In this document: positions 1-4,797 of the stretch, piece by piece | Numbering within the stretch: the first letter of the stretch is position 1 | Layout of the letters: the number at the start of each line of letters is the position of its first letter | From: JAAHGY01 sp051439365 | Lineage (GTDB): Bacteria > Cyanobacteriota > Cyanobacteriia > CAKZMO01 | NCBI GenBank assembly: GCA_051439365.1 | Contig: JBFRWC010000060.1 | Location: 1-6,383 of the forward strand | Direction: 5' to 3' | DNA: 6,383 bases | Translations under genes and position numbers: made by a program | Notes under the pieces: model-generated | Database searches by the model: none | What the model saw: the letters and a program-made list of their open reading frames with translations, nothing else | Told to the model about the DNA's origin: nothing

Positions 1-8
1 CCTCAGAC

Positions 9-38
9 CCCCAGCTTTCGTTGAGAGACTGGGGTTTT
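9..38 (+). terminator. Rho-independent terminator of an upstream plus-strand gene outside the window
   Basis: CCCCAG (9-14) pairs with CTGGGG (29-34). The stem continues inward as CTTTC (15-19) with GAGAG (23-27), with one G-T wobble and a bulged A28, leaving the loop GTT. TTTT (35-38) follows directly on the plus strand, as expected of an intrinsic terminator. Read on the minus strand the hairpin is followed by GTCTGAGG, not a T run, so it fits a gene entering from the left better than the minus-strand gene ending at 42, though it may serve both converging genes. Confidence 0.6.
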
Positions 39-41
39 GGC

Positions 42-476
42 TTACTGCTGCGGGTTAGCTGGAATCTCGGTTGGTTGCCAAGAGGACGGGGAAGGATCGA
101 TTAAGACAACTTTGCGCTGTCCAGCTTCTACGCGATCGCTCAAGATCCGCATATTGCTACGAGTTTGTTGGGGATCAAAATAGCTGGTAAAGTCCCGACG
201 CAGATGGTCTACCCGACGTTCGAGGGTGGTCAATTCTACTTCCAAGTCTTGTAATTTAACTTGCTGCTCAGCATTGTAGTCCCGCAGGCGCAGAATAGTG
301 AGTCCAGCGATGGTCGCGATCATTAGATTCACCCCAATCATGAGCCATAGTTCTGTGCCCTGACTCCGGGTACTTTGGGCCGGCCTAGCAGAACGGCGGG
401 GGCGGGAGCGGATCAAAGCACTAGATTGTCGACGAACGGCAAGAGAGGAAGATGAAGACCGACGAGGCGAAGCCAT
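42..476 (-). CDS. Small single-pass membrane protein with a basic N-terminus and coiled coil, function unknown
   Basis: A 144-residue protein I cannot assign to a named family. Residues 1-40 are rich in Ser and Arg (about 10 Arg), low in complexity and strongly basic. Residues 43-64 (LWLMIGVNLMIATIAGLTIL) form one hydrophobic helix. Residues 66-97 are charged with heptad-like Leu/Val spacing (VKLQDLEVELTTLERRV) and probably form a coiled coil. The tail from about 100 (FDPQQTRSNMRILSDRV, then KVVLIDP) looks ordered and may be the conserved core. By the positive-inside rule the basic end is cytoplasmic and the coiled coil lies on the other side, a layout shared with bitopic division proteins such as FtsL and DivIC; this is only a similarity of architecture. 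No Shine-Dalgarno precedes the ATG at 476. It has its own upstream gap and the psaM terminator lies ahead of it, so it is probably transcribed alone. That it is a real gene is fairly sure; function is unknown. Confidence 0.8.
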   Translation of the reverse strand: MASPRRSSSSSLAVRRQSSALIRSRPRRSARPAQSTRSQGTELWLMIGVNLMIATIAGLTILRLRDYNAEQQVKLQDLEVELTTLERRVDHLRRDFTSYFDPQQTRSNMRILSDRVEAGQRKVVLIDPSPSSWQPTEIPANPQQ

Positions 477-509
477 AGCACACTACACAATACACGCTAT
501 ACAGTTCTC

Positions 510-515
510 ACTATA
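510..515 (-). promoter_or_regulatory. Possible -10 box for the small membrane protein gene
   Basis: On the minus strand TATAGT lies here, which would start a transcript near 503 with a 27-base leader before the ATG at 476. No convincing -35 hexamer is found 16-18 bases upstream, so this rests on the -10 element alone. The overlapping plus-strand reading TATAAT (512-517) has no gene downstream of it. Confidence 0.25.
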
Positions 516-561
516 ATGACACACCAAATGGCAGAGTTGCTCCCAAGGTCGTAACATTCAA

Positions 562-607
562 TCAAAAAGCAGGTCAGAAGCAACGCAAAATCGGCTTCTG
601 GCCTGCT
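562..607 (-). terminator. Rho-independent terminator downstream of psaM
   Basis: The two arms at 594-607 and 568-581 form a 14-position stem; on the minus strand it reads AGCAGGCCAGAAGC against GCTTCTGACCTGCT with a single C-A mismatch. A 12-base loop separates them. On the minus strand the second arm runs straight into TTTTTGA. Strand and position (about 90 bases after the psaM stop and ahead of the next minus-strand gene) make this the end of the psaM transcript. Confidence 0.8.
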
Positions 608-668
608 CCTAATGGATGTCTCGTTAGAAAACCCACCCTAGACAGGGCACTTACCCGGACCAAAGTGT

Positions 669-683
669 CCTCGCAGAACGAGG
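669..683 (-). other. Small hairpin in the psaM 3' untranslated region
   Basis: CCTCG (669-673) and CGAGG (679-683) form a perfect 5-bp GC-rich stem around the loop CAGAA, 12 bases after the psaM stop codon in the transcript. No T run follows on either strand, so it is not a terminator by itself. It could protect the 3' end of a short abundant mRNA, but it may be chance. Confidence 0.3.
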
Positions 684-695
684 GAGACAACCGCG

Positions 696-785
696 TTACT
701 TGTACAGCTCAGTAGATAGCTTGAAGGCATAAAAGCCAGGGATTAACGCAATCAACAAAGCCAAAAGAACTTGACTATCTGACAT
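696..785 (-). CDS. psaM: Photosystem I reaction centre subunit XII (PsaM)
   Basis: PsaM is a very small thylakoid membrane subunit of photosystem I, a single helix at the monomer-monomer interface of the cyanobacterial trimer. The ORF encodes 29 residues: it begins MSDSQVLLALLIALIPGF and ends YAFKLSTELYK. The C-terminal motif (A-F-K/R-L-S-T-E-L-Y-K) and the start S-D-x-Q-(I/V)-L match the PsaM consensus as I recall it; family members are usually 29-32 residues, so this is full length. Residues 6-21 form the membrane helix. The reading frame meets a TAG just upstream of the start, so no longer form is possible, and AGGAG lies 10 bases ahead of the ATG. The gene has its own consensus-like promoter and a strong terminator, so it is probably a single-gene transcript. 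It is short enough to be missed by gene callers. Identification is confident. Confidence 0.94.
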   Translation of the reverse strand: MSDSQVLLALLIALIPGFYAFKLSTELYK

Positions 786-795
786 AGTTCAACAA

Positions 796-800
796 CTCCT
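796..800 (-). promoter_or_regulatory. Ribosome binding site of psaM
   Basis: The minus strand reads AGGAG here, 10 bases before the ATG at 785. It is the clearest Shine-Dalgarno in the window and supports this tiny ORF as a translated gene. Confidence 0.75.
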
Positions 801-850
801 AATGTTATCCAAGTTAGCTAAGACGCTAGATATCTCACTGTAAGCTACGG

Positions 851-879
851 ATTAAATAATGCCTGAGCGCTAACAGCAA
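851..879 (-). promoter_or_regulatory. Sigma-70 type promoter of psaM
   Basis: On the minus strand TTGCTG (874-879) and TTTAAT (851-856) are separated by exactly 17 bases, giving a near-consensus -35/-10 pair. The predicted start is near 844, with a leader of about 59 bases that contains the psaM ribosome binding site. I looked for the paired HLR1 motif of the light-responsive regulator RpaB just upstream and saw no convincing copy. Confidence 0.55.
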
Positions 880-987
880 AACCCTAACCTCCTCACTTTC
901 TGGCAAACTCAGGCGATATGGAGTAACTTGTCATACACCTTAACAAAGTCATGGTTCCGTCATGATTAGCAAGGAACATTGATATGG

Positions 988-1062
988 CTTAAAGTCCTGC
1001 GACTTAAAGTCCTGCAACTTAAAGTCCTGCAACTTAAAGTCCTGCAACTTAAAGTCCCGCAA
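988..1062. repeat. Five-unit 15-bp tandem repeat spanning the malic enzyme stop codon
   Basis: Five consecutive 15-bp units with plus-strand consensus CTTAAAGTCCTGCAA start at 988, 1003, 1018, 1033 and 1048. Units 2-4 are identical, unit 1 ends CGA, and unit 5 (inside the gene) has CCCGCAA. Each unit carries CTTAAAG; with the preceding A this makes the odd palindrome ACTTAAAGT in four of the five. Unit 5 overlaps the last codons of the malic enzyme, whose TAA is at 1049-1051. As 15 is a multiple of three, every unit repeats the tail Val-Ala-Gly-Leu-stop in the same frame, giving five in-frame stops. Near-identity of the units suggests recent expansion by slippage. Confidence 0.95.
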
Positions 1063-2440
1063 CACCATCTTGTCGAGCTGCTTTTTGGACAGCGGCGGCG
1101 ACAGCAGGAGCAACCCGGCGGTCGAAGACGGAGGGAATGATCTGTTCAGGGCCAAGGTTTGCCGGATCAACGAGAGAGGCGATCGCTCCCGCCGCTTCGA
1201 TGTACATATTCACGGTCATTCCGGTGGCTCGGCAGTCCAAGGCTCCTCGGAAAATCCCAGGGAACGCCAGCACATTATTAATTTGGTTGGGATAGTCACT
1301 CCGGCCCGTAGCCATTACTGCCACATCGTTCACCACCAGTTCGGGCTGAATTTCAGGAATCGGGTTGGCCATGGCAAACACAATCGGGTCGGGGGCCATT
1401 GCTTTCACCATTGGCGGACTGACGACACCAGGGACGCTGACCCCCAGGAACACGTCGGCGTTCTTGAGGGCATCGGCCAGGGTGCCGGATTCATCACAGC
1501 TAAACTGTTGTTTTTTAGCACTGAGGTCGGTGCGATCGCGACTGAGAATCCCTTGAGAATCACACAGTAGAATTTGGGTGGCCCCGGCATGTTTCAGTAA
1601 TTGGGCCACAGCTAACCCAGCGGCCCCCGCCCCATTAATCACAATTCGCACTTGCTCCAGTTTTTTATTAACCAACTTGAGCGAATTGTAGAGCGCCGCT
1701 AAACTGACCACCGCTGTCCCGTGTTGGTCATCATGAAACACCGGAATGTTCAGTTCTTTCTGGAGGCGAGCTTCCACTTCAAAACAGCGAGGTGCCCCAA
1801 TATCTTCCAAGTTGATCCCCCCAAATACGGGAGCTAAATGTTTGACCGCAGTCACGATTTCGTCCACATCTTGGGTGGCTAAGCAGATGGGAAAGGCATC
1901 CACGCCGCCAAACTCCTTAAACAGCATCGCCTTGCCTTCCATCACAGGGAGGGCCGCTTCTGGTCCCAGATTGCCCAAACCCAGCACGGCACTGCCATCG
2001 GTGACCACCGCGACAATGTTGCTTTTGATCGTTAGCTCATACACTCGCTCAGGGGCTTCCGCGATCGCCGTACAGACCCGCCCGACTCCCGGCGTATAGG
2101 CCATGGCCAAGTCGGTGGGATGGCTGAGGGCTTGTTTACACTGGACGCTGATTTTTCCGCCTTGGTGCATCCCAAAGGTACGGTCGGTCACACTGAGGAC
2201 AGTGATTGCCTCCAGGCCCTTCACGGCGGTGGCGATGGCTGTCGCATGGTCGGCACTGGAGGCATCGATGGCGATGTCTCGTACAATCACCTGGCGGTCA
2301 TATTCCACCAGGTCAATATGGCTAATGTTTCCTCCAGCGGTGGCGATCGCCTGGGTAATACTGGCCAACATTCCGGTGCGATTCGGAATCTGACAACGTA
2401 GAGTAAGACTAAAACTGGGATTCGGAGTGAGCTGGACCAT
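1049..2440 (-). CDS. me: Malic enzyme with N-terminal ACT domain
   Basis: Soluble enzyme that oxidatively decarboxylates malate to pyruvate and CO2 while reducing NAD(P)+. The 463 residues (from the chosen start) agree with cyanobacterial malic enzymes. Residues 12-85 resemble an ACT domain (LTLRCQIPNRTGMLASI), a ligand-binding regulatory fold. The catalytic part shows YTPGVG with Tyr115, EGKAMLFK with Lys170, LEDIGAP with metal ligands Glu212 and Asp213, FHDDQHGT with Asp238, the dinucleotide loop GAGAAG (270-275), and SDYPNQINNVLAFPGIFRGA (381-400). All expected catalytic residues are present. Cofactor choice (NAD or NADP) cannot be settled; the segment after the Rossmann loop reads CDSQGI. 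The frame stays open to an ATG at 2512, but those 24 extra residues are hydrophobic, precede the family's usual start (MVQLTPNPSFSLTLR) and begin next to a likely transcription start, so 2440 is preferred despite a weak Shine-Dalgarno. The stop codon lies in the tandem repeat. Confidence 0.95.
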   Translation of the reverse strand: MVQLTPNPSFSLTLRCQIPNRTGMLASITQAIATAGGNISHIDLVEYDRQVIVRDIAIDASSADHATAIATAVKGLEAITVLSVTDRTFGMHQGGKISVQCKQALSHPTDLAMAYTPGVGRVCTAIAEAPERVYELTIKSNIVAVVTDGSAVLGLGNLGPEAALPVMEGKAMLFKEFGGVDAFPICLATQDVDEIVTAVKHLAPVFGGINLEDIGAPRCFEVEARLQKELNIPVFHDDQHGTAVVSLAALYNSLKLVNKKLEQVRIVINGAGAAGLAVAQLLKHAGATQILLCDSQGILSRDRTDLSAKKQQFSCDESGTLADALKNADVFLGVSVPGVVSPPMVKAMAPDPIVFAMANPIPEIQPELVVNDVAVMATGRSDYPNQINNVLAFPGIFRGALDCRATGMTVNMYIEAAGAIASLVDPANLGPEQIIPSVFDRRVAPAVAAAVQKAARQDGVAGL

Positions 2441-2726
2441 AGATTCAGAAATGAAGAGGTAAGTGAAGATAGGCAAAATAGCCCTCAGCATAGGGACTAT
2501 CGCTTGACCCATCGGTTAGCTACTATACCAGCGAATGCCCAATCACCCTAGCCCAGCAGATAGAAAGCCTCAAGCATTCTGGCAAGGGAGCCAAACCCTG
2601 GGCGATCGCGCAAAAAAACGACACAAAAGTATGGTCCTAGGGGAGAAAACAAATGATATACCTGAGTTTGGTTGCAGCGTAACCTATGTTCTTGCTATGT
2701 CTTTGTTTTGAACCATCCCATCAACT
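2441..2726. other. Divergent promoter region between the malic enzyme and SRPBCC genes
   Basis: This 286-base gap separates two genes pointing away from each other and must hold both promoters. It contains the open 24-codon extension of the malic enzyme frame (to 2512), one HIP1 site (2602-2609) and an A-run (2612-2618). For the plus-strand gene the best elements are GATATA (2655-2660) or TTGCAG (2672-2677) with CTATGT 17 bases later; neither is convincing. No small gene or structured RNA is visible. Confidence 0.5.
2522..2530 (-). promoter_or_regulatory. Extended -10 promoter of the malic enzyme gene
   Basis: The minus strand reads TGGTATAGT, a TGn extended -10 with a good -10 hexamer; such promoters can work without a clear -35, and none is seen. 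The predicted start is near 2515. That gives a leader of about 75 bases to the ATG at 2440, whereas the alternative ATG at 2512 would sit almost at the 5' end of the transcript. Confidence 0.4.
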
Positions 2727-3176
2727 ATGCCAACCCTTCGTGTAGAGCTAGACCTGGATGTCCCCCGCGCCTTTGTGTGGGAAACCCTGTGCCGTAACGA
2801 TCAGTGGCACCACTGGAATTCTTTTTTGTTTGATCGCAATCCCAATCAAACCTTTACTATTGGGCATTCCCTGGTCTTATCTCTCCAGCGAATTCCCAGC
2901 GAACCGGAAACCAAGTTCCAAGCCATTGTCACCCATATGGAACCCGATACCCGCTTGCAGTGGATTGCGATCGCCCCTGGTTATCGTAGCAAACATACCT
3001 TTGATCTATACGACACAACTCCTACTCAAACCAAATATATTCACAAAGAAACCGTTTCTGGTTTACTGAGTCCACTCTTTTTTCCCTTTATCAAAAAAGA
3101 TGAACAACGAGGTATTCGCCGTATGGCGATGGATCTAAAAGATTATGTGGAAGCCCAATATGCAAGATCACAGTAA
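2727..3176 (+). CDS. SRPBCC (START/Bet v1-like) domain protein
   Basis: A 149-residue cytosolic protein with the features of the SRPBCC hydrophobic-ligand-binding fold. The N-terminus (LRVELDLDVPRAFVWETLCR, then W-x-x-WNSF at 27-33) corresponds to the first strand and helices. The middle has the expected pattern: a Gly before a strand pair (IGHSLVLSL, 45-53), L-Q-W-I (77-80), G-Y-R-S-K-H-T-F (85-92), T-K-Y-I-H-K-E-T-V-S-G (102-112), then the long C-terminal helix from about 124 to 146. Bacterial members bind lipids or other hydrophobic ligands, or act in polyketide or membrane processes, but nothing here indicates the ligand. No signal peptide or membrane helix is seen, and no clear Shine-Dalgarno precedes the ATG. 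It stands alone, divergent from the malic enzyme and convergent with the glycosyltransferase, so context gives no function. Fold assignment is fairly sure; role is unknown. Confidence 0.85.
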   Translation: MPTLRVELDLDVPRAFVWETLCRNDQWHHWNSFLFDRNPNQTFTIGHSLVLSLQRIPSEPETKFQAIVTHMEPDTRLQWIAIAPGYRSKHTFDLYDTTPTQTKYIHKETVSGLLSPLFFPFIKKDEQRGIRRMAMDLKDYVEAQYARSQ

Positions 3177-3205
3177 CTCCCAAAAGTAACGCTCAAAAAC
3201 TGACC

Positions 3206-3244
3206 AAAAAACAGCCCACAGTTCCAGCGGAACAACGGGCTGTT
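3206..3244 (-). terminator. Rho-independent terminator of the glycosyltransferase gene
   Basis: AACAGCCC (3210-3217) pairs with GGGCTGTT (3237-3244), and inside it GTTCC (3221-3225) pairs with GGAAC (3229-3233), forming a two-tier hairpin. On the minus strand the stem is followed by a T run (complement of the As at 3206-3211). It lies about 80 bases after the glycosyltransferase stop. The plus-strand SRPBCC gene ends 30 bases before it and may use the same hairpin, although on that strand only TT follows. Confidence 0.75.
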
Positions 3245-3323
3245 AGTCATATGGGGAACATCTTGGAAAGATCACCCTGAGGAGCTTGCAGTCATGGTTA
3301 CCATCAGCAGGCTGGTAGAAATA

Positions 3324-4109
3324 TTAGCTCGATGGATTCTTCACCTGAGTCGTATCAACAGGTGGCTCCTGCTTGCTCTTGATCCACTCCTCTAGTAGCA
3401 CCCAGATGAATGGCAAATCGTTTAGGATATAGCGCTTCCACAGACGACGGGGTTCTCGCATCAGACGGTACAACCACTCCAGCCCCACATTACTCACCCA
3501 CTCGGGGGCGCGGGAAACATTGCCGGCCTCAAAATCGATCGTTGCGCCAATGGCAAGAAACAACTTGGCTTTTTTGAACCGATCTTTATGATGGTAAATC
3601 CAGCGCTCCTGCTTGGGAGAACCAAGGCCGATCGCCAGAACATTGGCACCAGAGGCTTCAACCATCTCAATAATGCGATCGCACTCAGCCTTGTCATGTT
3701 CAAACCCGAAGGGGGGAGAATAGACGCCAACCACCATGTCCCGACCCACCTTCTGGTTGATCCGCTCTTGAGCGATCGCGGCCACACCTTCTTGCGCTCC
3801 CAGCAAGAAGATTTTGACGTCTGCATCTTTGGCATAGTGTTGGTAGAAAGCAGGAAACAAGTCGGACCCCGAAATCTTCTCCACTAAAGGTCGCCCCAAG
3901 AAGCGAGATGCATACACTAACACCTGACTATCACAAGTCCGATAAGTAGCGCAGCGATAAACATCGCGGAAGTCCACATCGTGGCGGAGTGTCATCACAT
4001 GATCCACGTTCGGAGTAAAAACAATCCCGCCAAACTTCAACTTGGGGAGAAGCTCAGCCATCGACAAGTTATCGATGGCAATATCAAACATGCTGACCTT
4101 CTTTGGCAT
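3324..4109 (-). CDS. WecG/TagA/CpsF family glycosyltransferase (GT26)
   Basis: A 261-residue member of the family that transfers a sugar, ManNAc or a related one in characterised members, from a UDP-sugar to a polyprenyl-diphosphate-linked acceptor on the cytoplasmic face of the membrane. Family signatures are present: FTPNVDHVM (31-39), CDSQVLVYASRFLGRPL with the likely catalytic Asp60, K-I-S-G-S-D-L (78-84), GLGSPKQERW (161-170), AIGATIDFEAG (186-196) and the Arg-rich C-terminal appendage (EWLYRLMREPRRLWKRY, 211-227), thought to place the enzyme at the membrane and complete the active site. There is no signal peptide or membrane helix. AGGGAA five bases upstream supports the ATG at 4109; Met7 is a weaker alternative. 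In cyanobacteria such enzymes are usually linked to exopolysaccharide or O-antigen-like glycans, often in large clusters, but here no other glycan gene is adjacent, so donor and acceptor are unknown. Confidence 0.92.
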   Translation of the reverse strand: MPKKVSMFDIAIDNLSMAELLPKLKFGGIVFTPNVDHVMTLRHDVDFRDVYRCATYRTCDSQVLVYASRFLGRPLVEKISGSDLFPAFYQHYAKDADVKIFLLGAQEGVAAIAQERINQKVGRDMVVGVYSPPFGFEHDKAECDRIIEMVEASGANVLAIGLGSPKQERWIYHHKDRFKKAKLFLAIGATIDFEAGNVSRAPEWVSNVGLEWLYRLMREPRRLWKRYILNDLPFIWVLLEEWIKSKQEPPVDTTQVKNPSS

Positions 4110-4114
4110 AACTG

Positions 4115-4120
4115 TTCCCT
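4115..4120 (-). promoter_or_regulatory. Ribosome binding site of the glycosyltransferase
   Basis: The minus strand reads AGGGAA, five bases before the ATG at 4109. It favours this start over the internal ATG at codon 7. Confidence 0.5.
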
Positions 4121-4158
4121 AGCAATAACTAAAAACTGCAAGATCTCTGATCCAACCC

Positions 4159-4171
4159 AAGTGGGCCACTT
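4159..4171. promoter_or_regulatory. 13-bp palindrome upstream of the glycosyltransferase
   Basis: AAGTGG-G-CCACTT is a perfect inverted repeat with one central base, 50-62 bases before the glycosyltransferase ATG. The position suits an operator or a short leader hairpin. No T run follows on either strand, so it is not a terminator. No known regulator site is recognised. Confidence 0.3.
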
Positions 4172-4277
4172 CCCTCATGACAGTTAACCTAGGCACTGTG
4201 GTAGTGCAACCCTATGTAGTACTCAGTAAAATCATCAGGTTTTGGTTGTCGATCAGCACCCTTTCATCAGTAGCTTC

Positions 4278-4300
4278 ACGGGAATTAGGACGTTTCCCGT
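4278..4300. repeat. 7-bp inverted repeat in the intergenic region
   Basis: ACGGGAA (4278-4284) and TTCCCGT (4294-4300) are perfect inverted copies around a 9-base loop. The sequence following on either strand is not T-rich. It may be a regulatory hairpin or operator upstream of the glycosyltransferase, or chance. Confidence 0.3.
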
Positions 4301-4506
4301 ATCTCTCATAAAAGTTTACAGTGCCATATCAGCAATACCACTACGGATGAGTATCTTAGAAGTCGTGACCTATGAGAATCTACTGAAATCATATCTAGAG
4401 TATTGGGCATAGACAAGCATAATTGATGAAGAACAGACCTTGAATCTGGGTTAAACCTTGAAGATCTTGTATATTAGCAATTGCCACCGTCGTGTAAATA
4501 CGAATA

Positions 4507-4524
4507 TCTTAGAATCTCTTAGAA
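4507..4524. repeat. TCTTAGAA direct repeats, 10-bp spacing
   Basis: TCTTAGAA occurs at 4507-4514 and 4517-4524, one helical turn apart, and a third exact copy lies at 4354-4361. Two adjacent copies on the same face of the helix, about 145 bases before a possible GTPase promoter, resemble a regulator binding site. No known regulon motif is recognised. Confidence 0.35.
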
Positions 4525-4668
4525 ATTTATACGAGTAAGGAATATCTTCGGCGAGCCCATACCAACCCCATAAATGGTGGATGGAACTGGATAATCACTT
4601 GAAAAGCCCGTGCTTTCACCAGGGTAACGGATTAGTCACAAAAACTCATTGTTATTACTGAGATTCTT

Positions 4669-4674
4669 TATAAA
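4669..4674 (+). promoter_or_regulatory. Possible -10 box for the GTPase gene
   Basis: TATAAA lies here. The nearest -35-like hexamer, TTGTTA (4649-4654), is only 14 bases away, shorter than normal. A transcript would start near 4681, leaving a leader of about 117 bases to the preferred ATG at 4798. This is a weak call. Confidence 0.3.
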
Positions 4675-4797
4675 AGTTTTCCGCACCTATACAGTGGCAA
4701 AGAATTATGAATATTGATGGATTCATCAAGTCTTTATGAACCAAGCATCGGCTTCACCCTTTCTTGCTGTTTTTGGGTCGTGACCTCAAGGTTTGCT

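Larger units (their letters stand above)
4110..4797. other. Long AT-rich intergenic region without a convincing gene
   Basis: This gap of nearly 700 bases lies between two divergent genes. It has no HIP1 site, unlike most other parts of the window, and is visibly more AT-rich than the flanking genes. Open frames inside it are short (the longest I traced by eye is 44 codons, 4177-4311) and lack ribosome binding sites or recognisable products. No tRNA-like cloverleaf was seen. It holds a 13-bp palindrome near the glycosyltransferase start, a 7-bp inverted repeat, three copies of TCTTAGAA and a possible promoter for the GTPase, all listed separately. The stretch 4717-4797 is in frame with the GTPase and would be coding if the earlier start is used. 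Confidence 0.6.

Noticed and set aside
512..517. Perfect plus-strand TATAAT
   Set aside because: There is no suitable -35 and no plus-strand gene downstream; the overlapping minus-strand TATAGT fits the adjacent gene better.
901..960. Possible HLR1 (RpaB) site upstream of psaM
   Set aside because: Only one loose half-site (ACAAGTTAC on the minus strand) was found; the required second half at proper spacing is absent.
988..1062. CRISPR-like or iteron array
   Set aside because: The units are contiguous with no spacers, so it is not CRISPR; no replication gene or origin feature is near, so an iteron role is not supported.
949..1170. Minus-strand frame encoding a repeated Asp-Phe-Lys-Leu-Gln pattern
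   Set aside because: It is the 15-bp tandem repeat read in another frame and overlaps the malic enzyme gene; the repetition comes from the DNA, and there is no ribosome binding site.
1070..1570. Plus-strand open frame of 166 codons
   Set aside because: It lies wholly opposite the malic enzyme coding sequence and has no recognisable protein features.
3588..3887. Plus-strand open frame of 99 codons
   Set aside because: It is antisense to the glycosyltransferase, which has clear family motifs in its own frame.
4177..4311. Plus-strand 44-codon frame in the intergenic region
   Set aside because: It has no Shine-Dalgarno and no recognisable product, and a frame of this length is expected by chance.
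4347..4412. Plus-strand 21-codon frame in the intergenic region
   Set aside because: Too short, no ribosome binding site and no similarity to any known small photosystem subunit.
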